Origin: CADCVT01 sp036389485
GTDB lineage: Bacteria; Actinomycetota; Thermoleophilia; Solirubrobacterales; Solirubrobacteraceae
NCBI GenBank assembly: GCA_036389485.1
Contig: DASVPR010000060.1
Coordinates: 93,520 to 157,519 of the forward strand
Reading direction: 5' to 3'
Length of the DNA stretch: 64,000 nucleotides
Below, in pieces: positions 16,882-25,365 of the stretch. A model generated the notes under the pieces. The model had not been told where the DNA came from. It did not search any database and saw nothing but the letters and a program-made list of their open reading frames with translations. Every line of letters starts with the position of its first letter. The stretch's first letter is position 1. A program made the position numbers and the translations under genes.

Positions 16882-18636
16882 TCAGGCGATCAGGATTGTG
16901 GAGCGATTTTGTGCATTCTGCGAGTCAGACATTCGTCGAGAGGCCGCAAGTTCCGTCACTCCGCTTCGTTGCGCGAACCCCTCGACGGCCGCTCTGGACG
17001 GTGCGGGCTCGAGCTCCAGGGTGTCCACGTCATGGGCGTCGAGCCAGCACGAGACGATCCGCAGCTCCTGCACCTCGTCCGGCGGGACGTACGGCTCGGC
17101 CCGCCGCCGCAGCGCCGCCGACGTCCGCTCGACGACCTCCTCGACCGACGTCACCGGCCCCCAGTCCGCGACGCGCCCGCCGACCAGCCAGAACGCGTCG
17201 ACGCCCTCCACCCCGTCCTCTCCGGCCAGGATCAATCGGGGATGTGCGTGCGCGGCGCGCAGGAACGGGCCGAGCCGCTCGAGCAGCACGCGCAGCCGCG
17301 CGTGGCGCCGCCGCAGCCACGCCGCGCGCTCGAAGCGGCGCTCGCGCGCGGCCTCGCGCATCTGCCCCTCGACGTGGTCGAGGAGCGCCGCGCCGCCGTC
17401 GCCGGACCCGCTGAACAGGTCGAGCGCGGCGTCCAGACGGCGGCGGTAGAGGTTGGGGTCGAGGTCGCCCAGGCACGGTGACAGGCACCGCCCCATCTGC
17501 CCGTACGCGGACGCGTGATACCGGCGCGGCATCTTGCGACCGCAGTGCCGCAGGCCGAACAGCGAGTCCAGCTGCTCCTTCAGCTCGACGGCGCTCGCCC
17601 GGCCACGGAGCGGCCCGACGTTCACCGCGTGGCCGCTCGCGGGCTCCGGCGCGACCTCGAGGACGGGGTAGTTCAGGTCGAACCGGCAGCGCAGGTAGAC
17701 GTACGGATCCTGGTGCTTGAGCTTGACGTTGCCGGGCGGGCGCAGCGAGCGGATGAGCCGGCTCTCGAGCAGCAGCGCGCCGAGCTCGGAGCGCGTCGCG
17801 CGATGGTCGACGATCGAGGCCTGCGCCGTCCAGTCGCCGGTCGGCGACGACGGCGCGAAGTGCGACCGCGCCCGCGAACGCAGCCGCACGGACTTGCCCA
17901 CGTACAGCGGCTGCCCCTCGGCGTTGCGGAAGATGTAGACGCCCGGCTCGTCGGGCAGGCCGGAGAAGTCCGGCAGGTGCATCGCGCGCCGGGCGGGCAG
18001 CGACGGCTTCGGCTTGCGCCGCGGCGGCCGCAGGAGCGCGACCGCCTCCGCCACCGTCGTCGCGTTGGCGCACAGCTTCGGGAACAGCGCGCAGAACACG
18101 CGCGCGGTGGTCTCGGCGTCGGCGAGCGCGCGGTGCGCGACCTCGACCTCGATCCCCAGCGACCCGGCGAGCGCCGTGAGCTTGCGCTGGCGCACGAGCG
18201 GGGCGAGACGGCGCGCCAGCGACACGGTGCACAGCGCGGGCGGCCGCGGCCAGTCGAGCCCGGCGCGCTCGAACGCCTGGCGCAGCACGCGCAGGTCGAA
18301 CGAGACGTTGTGCCCGACGAACACCCGGCCGTCCAGCTGCTCGGCCAGCTCGGGCAGCACGACGTCTGCCGCCGGTGCCTCGTCCACCATCTCCTGCGTG
18401 ATGCCGGTGAACCGCTGGATCCCCCGCGAGAGCGGCGCGCGCGCGTGCACGAGCGTCTCCCAGCGATCGTGCAGCTCCCCGCCGCCGACGAGAACGGCGC
18501 CCACCTCGGTCAGCTCGCACGCGTCGCCGGCCTTGCCGTTCGTCTCCGTGTCGACGACCAGGAACTCCGTCTCCCGCAGCGGCGCCTCGAGCAAGGACAT
18601 CCCGCCCTTGTACGACTCGGGTCGGACGGTTCGCAT
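16882..18636 (-). CDS. DEDD 3'-5' exonuclease fused to a GIY-YIG (UvrC-like) nuclease
   Basis: This 584-residue fusion has an N-terminal DnaQ-like exonuclease (about residues 20-190) with FLVVDTETNG, VFVGHNVSFDLRVL and HRALADAETTARVF, giving the Asp/Glu/His/Asp set of the DEDDh type. The second part starts with the GIY-YIG nuclease signature GVYIFRNAEGQPLYVGKSVRLRSR and continues like UvrC, with LLLESRLIRSLRPPGN and GRCLSPCLGDLDP. It lacks UvrC's RNase H-like and HhH domains. The layout resembles Cho-type repair nucleases coupled to a proofreading domain, so a DNA-repair role is likely. ATG 18636 opens the frame; ATG 18600, nearer the first exonuclease strand, is a credible alternative. Confidence 0.9.
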   Translation of the reverse strand: MRTVRPESYKGGMSLLEAPLRETEFLVVDTETNGKAGDACELTEVGAVLVGGGELHDRWETLVHARAPLSRGIQRFTGITQEMVDEAPAADVVLPELAEQLDGRVFVGHNVSFDLRVLRQAFERAGLDWPRPPALCTVSLARRLAPLVRQRKLTALAGSLGIEVEVAHRALADAETTARVFCALFPKLCANATTVAEAVALLRPPRRKPKPSLPARRAMHLPDFSGLPDEPGVYIFRNAEGQPLYVGKSVRLRSRARSHFAPSSPTGDWTAQASIVDHRATRSELGALLLESRLIRSLRPPGNVKLKHQDPYVYLRCRFDLNYPVLEVAPEPASGHAVNVGPLRGRASAVELKEQLDSLFGLRHCGRKMPRRYHASAYGQMGRCLSPCLGDLDPNLYRRRLDAALDLFSGSGDGGAALLDHVEGQMREAARERRFERAAWLRRRHARLRVLLERLGPFLRAAHAHPRLILAGEDGVEGVDAFWLVGGRVADWGPVTSVEEVVERTSAALRRRAEPYVPPDEVQELRIVSCWLDAHDVDTLELEPAPSRAAVEGFAQRSGVTELAASRRMSDSQNAQNRSTILIA

Positions 18637-18674
18637 CCGAACTTGCGTCTGTCGGGAGGAGTAGCATCGCCGCC

Positions 18675-18863
18675 ATGGCGACCGTCACCCCGCATCTACA
18701 GCAGGAGACGCGTCGAGCATGGAGCGACTACGCCGATCGCCTTCGCGGGCTCGAGGGCGCGGACTACGACGCGGCTGAGCAGGAGGCCTGGGCGCAGCTC
18801 CAGGCGACCCTCCAGGCACTCGGAGTCGCAGAGACTCCGCTAGACGACCCTTCGGTGGGGTAG
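18675..18863 (+). CDS. Small conserved hypothetical protein (62 residues)
   Basis: This short, acidic, probably all-helical protein (for example AWSDYADRLRGLEGADYDAA and AEQEAWAQLQATLQALG) has no signal peptide or metal motif. A clear GGAGGAG lies 10 bases before the ATG, and base composition is typical of coding sequence here. It is divergent from the exonuclease gene with 38 bp between starts and lies 38 bp before a lipoprotein gene on the same strand. Function is unknown. Confidence 0.62.
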   Translation: MATVTPHLQQETRRAWSDYADRLRGLEGADYDAAEQEAWAQLQATLQALGVAETPLDDPSVG

Positions 18864-18901
18864 GGTTCCGCCGGGCCGCGGGGGCTCGGCCCGGGAGAGG
18901 G

Positions 18902-19330
18902 ATGCAGAAGAGACACCGGTTCGCCGCACTCGTGCTGGGCGCTGTCGCGCTCGCGTCGGGCTGCGGCGAGGAAGACGACTACAAGAACGAGCCGCGGCCG
19001 GCGACGCCGATCGTCGTCAGCGCCGCGATCACGCAGGACAAGGTCTCGGTCTCGCCGAGGGAGTTCGGCGCGGGCCCGATCACGCTCATCGTCACGAACC
19101 AGACCGACAACGCCCAGGAGCTGACGCTCGAGACCGACGAGATCGGCGGCGGCGCGCCCGGCATCGAGCAGGAGACCGGCCCCATCTCGCCCGGCGACAC
19201 CGCGTCGCTCAAGGCCGACCTTCGCGAGGGCACCTACAAGGTCGGCGTCAACGGGCGCGGGATCGCCGCGGCGGCGCTGAACGTGGGCGAGCCGCGCGAG
19301 AGCGCGCAGAACGAGCTGCTGCAGCCCTGA
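18902..19330 (+). CDS. Small secreted lipoprotein with a cupredoxin-like beta-sandwich pattern
   Basis: This 142-residue protein has a lipoprotein signal peptide ending ALASGC, with Cys as the lipid site. The mature region is rich in beta strands (ITQDKVSVSPREFGAGPITLIVTN, ELTLETDEIGGG, EGTYKVGVNG), which looks like a cupredoxin fold. I do not see the His/Cys/Met copper ligands, so metal binding is not supported. GGGAGAGGG lies just before the ATG. It is 82 bp upstream of ccr but separated by a GC-rich potential hairpin stretch, so co-transcription is uncertain. Confidence 0.75.
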   Translation: MQKRHRFAALVLGAVALASGCGEEDDYKNEPRPATPIVVSAAITQDKVSVSPREFGAGPITLIVTNQTDNAQELTLETDEIGGGAPGIEQETGPISPGDTASLKADLREGTYKVGVNGRGIAAAALNVGEPRESAQNELLQP

Positions 19331-19411
19331 GCGGCCCCTCCCCGGGGCGCCTCCGGCGTCGCGCCGCCGGTAACCTCCGCGCGGTCAATCCGACCGTAAG
19401 GACCTGAACCC

Positions 19412-20668
19412 GTGGCCGTTGATCTCTCCCAAGTCTCCAGCGTCGACACCGAGCCCGGCGAGCTGCCGGCGACGATGGCCGCCTGGGTCATCCGCCAGGA
19501 GCGCGAGGGCGAGCCGACCGAGGCCTTCCAGGTCGAGGAGATCGAGGTCCCGGAGCCCGGCGCGTTCGAGGTCATCGTGCGCGTCATGGCCGCCGGGGTG
19601 AACTTCAACAACGTGTGGGCGGCGCTCGGCAAGCCCGTGTCCGTCTTCGGCTACGGCGACCACCCCGAGTACGGCCACCACATCGGCGGCTCGGACGCGT
19701 CGGGCGTCGTGTGGAAGGTCGGCCCCGGCGTGACGCGGTGGAAGCCGGGCGACGAGGTCGTCATCCACTGCAACCAGACCTCGTACGAGGACCCGGAGGT
19801 CCATGGGCTGGACCCGATGGCGGCGCCGTCGCAGGTCATCTGGGGCTACGAGACGACGTGGGGATCGTTCGCGCAGTTCACGAAGGTCCAGGCGCAGCAG
19901 CTGCTCCCGAAGCCGAAGCACCTCGCCTGGGAGGAGGCCGCCTCCTACGGCCTCACCTACTTCACCGCGTACCGCATGCTCGTTAAGCGCGTGAACCTGC
20001 AGGCCGGGCACAAGGTGCTGATCTGGGGCGCGGCGGGCGGCCTCGGCGTCTTCGCGACGCAGCTCTGCGCGCTGACGGGCGCGGACTGCGTGGGCGTCGT
20101 CTCCAGCGACGAGAAGGGCCAGCTCGTCGAGCAGCTCGGCGCGGTCGGCTACATCAACCGCAACGAGTTCAGCGGGATGATGCGGCGCGGGGGCGAGACG
20201 CCCGAGGAGGAGAAGGCGCGGTTCAAGGAGTCGCGCGCGTTCTCCAAGCGCGTGAGGGAGATGCTGGGCGACGCGCCCGACATCGTGTTCGAGCACGTCG
20301 GCAAGGCGACGTTCCCGACGTCGGTGCTGACCGTGAAGACGTTCGGCAAGGTCGTCATCTGCGGCGCGACCTCCGGCTACCAGCTCGACTTCGACGTGCG
20401 CTACCTGTGGATGCGCCAGAAGGAGATCCTCGGCTCGCACTTCGCCAACGCGTGGGAGTGCAACCTCGCCAACGCGCTGATCGAGGAGTCGAAGATCCGG
20501 CCGGTGCTGTGGAAGACGATGCCGTTCGAGGATGTCGCGAACGCGCACCAGCTCATGCACGAGAACAAGCATCTCGGCAAGATCGCGATCCTCGTCGGCG
20601 CGACCGAGGAGGGCCAGGGCAGGACGGCCGAGGGCCCGGCCGCGATCCGCGCGGAGGTCGGCGCCTGA
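19412..20668 (+). CDS. ccr: Crotonyl-CoA carboxylase/reductase
   Basis: This 418-residue medium-chain dehydrogenase reductively carboxylates crotonyl-CoA with NADPH and CO2 to ethylmalonyl-CoA, the defining step of the ethylmalonyl-CoA pathway. Family-specific stretches are GVNFNNVWAALGKPVSVFGY, HIGGSDASGVVWKVGPGV, WGYETTWGSFAQFTKVQ, the cofactor motif WGAAGGLGVFATQLCALTGA, and KEILGSHFANAWECNLAN. Asn, Glu and His residues at the positions reported to hold CO2 in characterised Ccr proteins appear present in the first, third and last of these, so carboxylation rather than simple reduction is likely. The start is GTG with AAGGA upstream. The stop overlaps the next ATG (TGATG). Confidence 0.95.
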   Translation: MAVDLSQVSSVDTEPGELPATMAAWVIRQEREGEPTEAFQVEEIEVPEPGAFEVIVRVMAAGVNFNNVWAALGKPVSVFGYGDHPEYGHHIGGSDASGVVWKVGPGVTRWKPGDEVVIHCNQTSYEDPEVHGLDPMAAPSQVIWGYETTWGSFAQFTKVQAQQLLPKPKHLAWEEAASYGLTYFTAYRMLVKRVNLQAGHKVLIWGAAGGLGVFATQLCALTGADCVGVVSSDEKGQLVEQLGAVGYINRNEFSGMMRRGGETPEEEKARFKESRAFSKRVREMLGDAPDIVFEHVGKATFPTSVLTVKTFGKVVICGATSGYQLDFDVRYLWMRQKEILGSHFANAWECNLANALIEESKIRPVLWKTMPFEDVANAHQLMHENKHLGKIAILVGATEEGQGRTAEGPAAIRAEVGA

Positions 20669-21027
20669 TGGCGGGGTCGGTCCACATCCCGTGGTACGCG
20701 ACCGGCTTCCGCGGCGACGGGTTCGAGGAGGCGCTGCGGGCGATCGCGCCGGTCGCGCTGCGCTACGGGGCGACGGCGTACAGCGTCTTCCGCTACCGCG
20801 ACGACCGCTACAAGTTCCTCCAGACCGCGACGTTCGAGGACAAGCTCGACTGGGAGCGCTACTGGGGCGGGCCGGAGATGACCCGCTTCCGCACGATCCA
20901 CCAGGGCTGGTTCCAGGTCCCGATCGTCTACCAGTGGACCGACGTCGTGGTCGAGGGGTCGCTGCCGGCGAACGGCAACGGCCCGAGCTCCGCGCACGAC
21001 ACCGAGCCCGTCGGCGACGCGATCTAG
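20668..21027 (+). CDS. Small protein coupled to ccr, ferredoxin-like alpha/beta fold predicted
   Basis: This 119-residue protein starts at an ATG that overlaps the ccr TGA by one base, so it is almost certainly translated with Ccr. It has an alternating pattern (SVHIPWYATGFRGDGFEEAL, YSVFRYRDDRYKFLQTATF, WFQVPIVYQWTDVVVEG) suggestive of a dimeric alpha/beta barrel such as antibiotic-monooxygenase-like proteins. I do not recognise the family. Position suggests a role connected with Ccr or with the fate of ethylmalonyl-CoA, but this is inference. Confidence 0.78.
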   Translation: MAGSVHIPWYATGFRGDGFEEALRAIAPVALRYGATAYSVFRYRDDRYKFLQTATFEDKLDWERYWGGPEMTRFRTIHQGWFQVPIVYQWTDVVVEGSLPANGNGPSSAHDTEPVGDAI

Positions 21028-22215
21028 CTAGCCCGCGAGCTTCAGCAGGCGGTCGACGAGCTCGTCCCGGCCGGCGATGACGCGTGCCTCCTCGGCGCGT
21101 GCTCGTTCGAGCGCCCCGTGCATCTCCACGCGCTCTCCCTCCAGCGCGTCGAGCGCGGCGTGCACGTCGTCCTCGGTGAGGGGCGCGCGGGTCCCCTCGC
21201 CGAGGGCGATCGAGAGGCCCATCCGCGCGCAGTCCGCCGCCTGGCCGGGCTGGTCGCCGAACAGCGGGTAGCCGAGCATCGGGATGCGGTGCCAGATCGC
21301 CTCGTGCGTCGAGTTCAGGCCGTGGTGGGTGACGAAGACGTCCGCGTCGCGCAGCGCCGCCCACTGGTCGACCCACGGCCGCACGGTGACGCGCGGCCGT
21401 CTGAGGCTCGCCGGGTCGGCGCCGGAGTTGCCGAGGCTGATGATCGCCTGCGCGTCTGCGCGGCTCTCGACGGCCGCCGCGACCGCTTCGAGCGCCGCGA
21501 GCATCGCGTCGGAGAAGTACCGCCAAGCGATCGTGCCGAGTGAGGCGTAGACCCGCAGCTCGGCTCCTCCGAACAGGGCGTCGCCGCCGTCCCGCTCCGC
21601 GTCCGGCGAGAGCGAGCCGAGGAACGCGACCGGCTCGAAGCGCGGGCGGATGGTGGCGTCGAGGAACGCGGGCGGCTCGCAGTAGACGTTGAGGTGCGGG
21701 CTGAAGGAGGTCATGTACGACAGCGGGGAGGCGTCGTCGAACCCGTACCGCTCGCGCAGCACGTCGACGGCGCGGCGGCAGCGGTCGGACACGATCAGCG
21801 GGCGGTGCCCGTCGGCCAGCGACATGAACCGCTGCGGCTGCGACGGGTCGACCGCGTGGCCGGCGCACACGTTGACGTACGGCAGGCCGAGCGCATGCCC
21901 GACCGCGCGGCCGACCGGCGCGAACGTGTCGTAGACGACCAGCCGCGCGCCGAGCACCTTCAGCTCCGCGGCCAGCGACTCCGCGTGCTCGCCCGCGAAC
22001 GTCACGTTCCGCACCGGCCGCGGCTGCGACTCCTGCTCCTGCGGCCGGTTCTCGAAGACGTCATGGAAGACGCCGCCGGCCTCCTCCGCGATGGCGCGAA
22101 GCGGGGGCTCCGCGAAGACGTGAGCGGTCTCCCCCCGCCGGGTCACGCCCGCGATCAGCGGCCGCATGCGCTTGAGGTGGCTAATGCCCTGCATCGCGAC
22201 GAAGACGACGCTCAT
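21028..22215 (-). CDS. GT-B glycosyltransferase (UGT/macrolide glycosyltransferase type)
   Basis: This 395-residue protein begins with the GT-B strand VVFVAMQGISHLKRMRPLIAG and ends with the nucleotide-sugar binding half: RVYASLGTIAW, VRPWVDQWAALRDADVFVTHHGLNSTHEAIWHRIPMLGYPLFGDQPGQA. The HHGLNS and PLFGDQ segments are the donor-site signature of UDP-glycosyltransferases. It likely glycosylates a small hydrophobic acceptor. The ATG overlaps the TGA of the preceding gene as ATGA. It is convergent with the ccr partner gene with no intervening base. Confidence 0.87.
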   Translation of the reverse strand: MSVVFVAMQGISHLKRMRPLIAGVTRRGETAHVFAEPPLRAIAEEAGGVFHDVFENRPQEQESQPRPVRNVTFAGEHAESLAAELKVLGARLVVYDTFAPVGRAVGHALGLPYVNVCAGHAVDPSQPQRFMSLADGHRPLIVSDRCRRAVDVLRERYGFDDASPLSYMTSFSPHLNVYCEPPAFLDATIRPRFEPVAFLGSLSPDAERDGGDALFGGAELRVYASLGTIAWRYFSDAMLAALEAVAAAVESRADAQAIISLGNSGADPASLRRPRVTVRPWVDQWAALRDADVFVTHHGLNSTHEAIWHRIPMLGYPLFGDQPGQAADCARMGLSIALGEGTRAPLTEDDVHAALDALEGERVEMHGALERARAEEARVIAGRDELVDRLLKLAG

Positions 22216-22997
22216 CCCCGCACCTCCAGCGCCTCGGTCAGCGCGCCCATCCGCCGCGCGTACGGCCGAATCCACGCCAGCTCCCCGTCGACTCGCGCAC
22301 CCGCCCCATACACATCGAGGTAGCGGGCGTGCTTGCGGAGCAGCCCTTCGCGATCGATCGGCGTGCGGTGGCGGCGGAGGGTCGTCTGCGAGGCGAGCGT
22401 GCGGTTCATGACCGAGAGGCGGCGGTCGAGCGCGGCGACGCGGCCCTCGCGGGTGCCGGCCGCTGCGACGGCGCCACCCCTCCCCTCCTGGCGCACCCAC
22501 CGCGACGCGGCGACGTGTGACTCCGCGAGCCTCTCCATCCCCGGCCGCTTGCGGACCGCGTAGTTGTTCGTCGTGCAGACCCACTTGGGGCCGACCCCGG
22601 GCAGCAGCCGGCGCGCGCGGCGGCTGAGCGTGTGGAGCAGGTCGACGTCGACCTCGAGGAACGCGCTCGGCCAGCGGACGAGGTCGGCGTCGGTGCCGGC
22701 GAGGGCGGTCGCGGCGTCAGGCGCGAACCAGTCGTCGTCGTCGACCGGCAGGACGAGCGCGCCGTCCGGGATCTCCTCCCACCGCGAGACGCGCGCGCCC
22801 TCGACCGCGGCGTGGTTGTCTCGTGCGACGTCGCGGACGGCTGCGCGGAACTCGTGGTACGGCGTGGTGAACGTGGCGTTCCAGAGCTCGACGAGCGGCC
22901 GGAACGCGTCGGGCAGCTGGGCGTCGAACGCCGCCTCGTCCTCCCACGGGACGTCGGTCCGCACCCAGATGTGGATGATGTGCGCCGCTATGGCCAC
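22212..22997 (-). CDS. Putative glycosyltransferase-like protein (GT-A-type acidic motif)
   Basis: This 261-residue protein opens with a hydrophobic strand (AAHIIHIWVRTDVPW) and has the acidic cluster ALVLPVDDDDWFAPDAATAL, which resembles the DXD metal site of GT-A glycosyltransferases, followed by KWVCTTNNYAVRKRPGMERL. The C-terminal third is basic and helical. Family assignment is tentative. It is coupled by a 4-base overlap to the GT-B glycosyltransferase, so both may act on one glycoconjugate. The GTG start at 22997 overlaps the start region of the divergent nucleotidyltransferase by 8 bases, so one of the two starts may be mis-set. Confidence 0.62.
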   Translation of the reverse strand: MAIAAHIIHIWVRTDVPWEDEAAFDAQLPDAFRPLVELWNATFTTPYHEFRAAVRDVARDNHAAVEGARVSRWEEIPDGALVLPVDDDDWFAPDAATALAGTDADLVRWPSAFLEVDVDLLHTLSRRARRLLPGVGPKWVCTTNNYAVRKRPGMERLAESHVAASRWVRQEGRGGAVAAAGTREGRVAALDRRLSVMNRTLASQTTLRRHRTPIDREGLLRKHARYLDVYGAGARVDGELAWIRPYARRMGALTEALEVRG

Positions 22998-24297
22998 GGG
23001 GCGCAATCTACGGCCGCGCGCTCCCGCCCCGCGGTGGGCGCCGGCGCTGCAGCGCGCGCTGCTGCGCGCCGGTCGTCGGCGCGCGGTTCGCACCGTCGCG
23101 TCGGCCGGCTACGAGCTGACCGCGCGGGCGTACGCGCGGTGGCTGCTGCGCGGCGTCGCGGGCGCGACCGCGTACCTGCGCGGCGGCCTCGCGCAGCGCG
23201 AGGTCCGGCCGGGGTTCTCGGACGTCGACCTCGCGCTCGTCGTACCGGACCGCGCTGCCGCCGCGCGCGCGCAGGCGCGGCACGTGACGCTCGAGCGCCG
23301 CGCCCCGTGGCTCGCGCAGGCGGTCCTCGAGGTGCCGCGCATCTACGCCGGCGACGACCTGGACCGCATCGCCGGCCACTCCATGCTCACGTTCCCGGGC
23401 GCCGCGTTCGCGCCGGGCGGGCCGCGAGGGATCGTCCGGCATCTCCAGCAGCCCGGCGTGACGCCGGCCGCCGCGAGCTGGCGCCGCCTCCACGGCCCCG
23501 AGCGCCGCCCGCCCGAACCGCCCCGCGACGCGGAGACGCAGCGCCTCGCCGCGTGGCTCGAGGTCCAGTACGTCTGGCGCTTCGCGTGGACGGCGTTCGA
23601 CGACGCGCTCCCCCCGCCCCGCGCCGCCGACGTGATGGCGAACGTCGTGCTCCGCAGCGCCGCGGCGTGTCGCGGCCTCGGGGTCGCGGCCGGCGACGTC
23701 GCGGTCGCGGAGCGGATCCGCCGCGACCCGGCATCGGAGCCGCCGGACGCGATGCGCCGCCTCCTCGGGGCCGCGCTCCGCCTCGCCGACGCCGTCGCGG
23801 CGGAGGTGGAAGGGGCGGCGGGCGGAGGGGTCGCGGTGAGGCTCGCGGCCGCGGGCGGCGCCCTTTCCCCTCGCCTCCCGCTCGCGGATTGGCATGCGGT
23901 CGTGGTCCCGGACGATGTCGTCGCGACGTTCGCGCTGCATCCCGGCGACGCGAGCGATCCGCGGGTGCTCGCCGCGGCGCTCGGCGCGAGCGGTCCGGGG
24001 CACTACGCCGCCCTCCGGTTCGGCCGGCTGCTGCTCCTCGCGCCCGCGCGCTTCGGCGACAGCCAGATGCGGGCGATCCAATGCTCCGCGACGGACCCCG
24101 TGTCGTTCGCGCTGCTGCGCGGCGGCGACGACGCGCACTTCCCCGCGCACCTCGGGCTCTCGGCGCACGACTGGGCGCGGCGCGCGATCGCGGAGCAGCG
24201 CGAGGCGCACGACCGGACCCATCCGCAGCGGCGGCGCGCCGAGGACTTCGCCCGCTCGCTGAAGGAAGGCGAGCCCGTGCTGCGGCTCACACCCTGA
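22990..24297 (+). CDS. Nucleotidyltransferase-fold protein
   Basis: This 435-residue protein has an N-terminal region with AYLRGGLAQREVRPGFSDVDLALVVPD. The SDVDL pair is the metal-binding core of Pol-beta/aminoglycoside-type nucleotidyltransferases. The rest is Ala/Arg-rich and helical, with an AWLEVQYVWRFAWTAFDD segment, and ends in a basic tail. The substrate is unknown; association with two glycosyltransferase genes across the divergent start suggests a surface or secondary metabolite. The end overlaps the mini-RDD gene by 11 bases. Confidence 0.68.
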   Translation: MATGRNLRPRAPAPRWAPALQRALLRAGRRRAVRTVASAGYELTARAYARWLLRGVAGATAYLRGGLAQREVRPGFSDVDLALVVPDRAAAARAQARHVTLERRAPWLAQAVLEVPRIYAGDDLDRIAGHSMLTFPGAAFAPGGPRGIVRHLQQPGVTPAAASWRRLHGPERRPPEPPRDAETQRLAAWLEVQYVWRFAWTAFDDALPPPRAADVMANVVLRSAAACRGLGVAAGDVAVAERIRRDPASEPPDAMRRLLGAALRLADAVAAEVEGAAGGGVAVRLAAAGGALSPRLPLADWHAVVVPDDVVATFALHPGDASDPRVLAAALGASGPGHYAALRFGRLLLLAPARFGDSQMRAIQCSATDPVSFALLRGGDDAHFPAHLGLSAHDWARRAIAEQREAHDRTHPQRRRAEDFARSLKEGEPVLRLTP

Positions 24298-24502
24298 CGA
24301 CCACGGTGCCGGCGGCGAGGTCGCCGATCCGCTGCCGGCGCTGCCCGGTCGCGAGCACGACCGCGAGCGCGACCGCGTAGAAGAAGAGCCCGTCGAGCAT
24401 GCGCAGCAGCGTCCGCACGACGAACAGCACGCACAGCACCACGAAGTCCACGAGCGCCGCGCCGACGCGTCGGCCGACGACGTCCGTGGGGTCCGCGTTC
24501 AC
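24287..24502 (-). CDS. Miniature RDD-family membrane protein
   Basis: This 71-residue protein contains the beginning (DVVGRRVGAALVDFVVLCVLFVV) and the end (RRQRIGDLAAGTVVVRV) of the RDD domain, but only about 30 residues between them, giving two membrane helices instead of three or more. It looks like a compact RDD-like paralogue. Its GTG start overlaps the TGA of the sigma factor gene (GTGA), so it is translated with the sigma factor. Function is unknown. Confidence 0.75.
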   Translation of the reverse strand: MNADPTDVVGRRVGAALVDFVVLCVLFVVRTLLRMLDGLFFYAVALAVVLATGQRRQRIGDLAAGTVVVRV

Positions 24503-25329
24503 GCCGCGTCGATGACCTTGCGGTCGTTGCGCTCGATGTTCATCCGCAGCCGCGCGAGCGCCTGGCGGATCAGCCGCGACACCTGCATCTGCGACACGCC
24601 GATCTGCCGCGAGATCTCGGTCTGCGTCAGGTCCTCCTCGAAGCGCAGGCGCAGGATCTCCCGGTCGCGCGGCGTCAGCACGTCGAGCGCCCCGTCGATC
24701 AGCACGCGGATCTCCGCGCGGCCCAGCTCCGGGTCGGTGACGCCGAGCGAGTCGCCGAGCGTCGAGTCCTCTCCGACCGGCTCGTCGAACGACCGCGCGC
24801 GCCGCGCGTCCGCGCTCTGGATCGTCGAGAGCACGTCCTCGAACGGCGCGTCGATCGCCGACGCCAGCTCCTGCACGGTCGGCGAGCGGCCCAGCTCGTT
24901 CGTCAGCGTGTCGCGCGCCTTCGCGACCTGCAGCTGCAGCTCCTGCGTCCCGCGCGGCACGCGCACCGCCCACGTCTTGTCGCGGAAGTAGCGCTTGATC
25001 TCGCCGAGCACGGTCGGCGTCGCGTACGAGGAGAAGCGCACGTCACGCGACAGATCGAAGCCCTCGATCGCCTTCATGATCCCGACGCACGCGACCTGCA
25101 CGAGGTCGTCGAGCGGCTCGCCGCGACCGGCGTAGCGGCCCGCGAGCGCACGCGCGAGCGGGAGCATCTCCTCGGCGAGCAGGTCGCGGGCGCGCGTGTC
25201 GCCGTCGACGTGGTAGCGCCGCAACAGCATCCGCTCGCGATCGGCCCGCTCAGCGGGGGTTGTCGTTTCGATGTCGCTCTCCCTGACCCGCGGGTCCAGA
25301 AGAGGCCCGTCGGCACACACGCCTTGCAC
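24499..25329 (-). CDS. SigB/SigF/SigG-family RNA polymerase sigma factor
   Basis: This 276-residue sigma-70 protein has region 2 motifs DDLVQVACVGIMKAIEGFDLSR and VRFSSYATPTVLGEIKRYFRDKTWAVRVPRG, region 3 (ELGRSPTVQELASAID) and region 4 with LTPRDREILRLRFEEDLTQ and ISRQIGVSQMQVSRLIRQALARLR. It belongs to the alternative sigma family that controls general stress in Gram-positive bacteria. No anti-sigma or anti-anti-sigma gene is adjacent. The N-terminal start is uncertain: GTG 25329 opens the frame, with GTG 25320 as an alternative. An AT-rich dyad lies at 25331-25343. Confidence 0.93.
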   Translation of the reverse strand: MQGVCADGPLLDPRVRESDIETTTPAERADRERMLLRRYHVDGDTRARDLLAEEMLPLARALAGRYAGRGEPLDDLVQVACVGIMKAIEGFDLSRDVRFSSYATPTVLGEIKRYFRDKTWAVRVPRGTQELQLQVAKARDTLTNELGRSPTVQELASAIDAPFEDVLSTIQSADARRARSFDEPVGEDSTLGDSLGVTDPELGRAEIRVLIDGALDVLTPRDREILRLRFEEDLTQTEISRQIGVSQMQVSRLIRQALARLRMNIERNDRKVIDAA

Positions 25330-25330
25330 A

Positions 25331-25343
25331 GTACAACTAGTAC
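25331..25343. promoter_or_regulatory. AT-rich dyad upstream of the sigma factor gene
   Basis: GTACAACTAGTAC is an inverted repeat of GTAC around AACTA in an otherwise very GC-rich region, directly before the sigma factor frame and after clpS. It may be a promoter -10 area or an operator. If it is the -10 box, the true sigma start must lie downstream of 25329. Confidence 0.3.
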
Positions 25344-25365
25344 GGCTCTCGGCCGTACGCGGGAT

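Noticed and set aside
24499..25329. Anti-sigma/anti-anti-sigma partner-switch operon
   Set aside because: Neighbouring genes are a mini-RDD protein and clpS; no serine kinase or STAS-domain gene is present.
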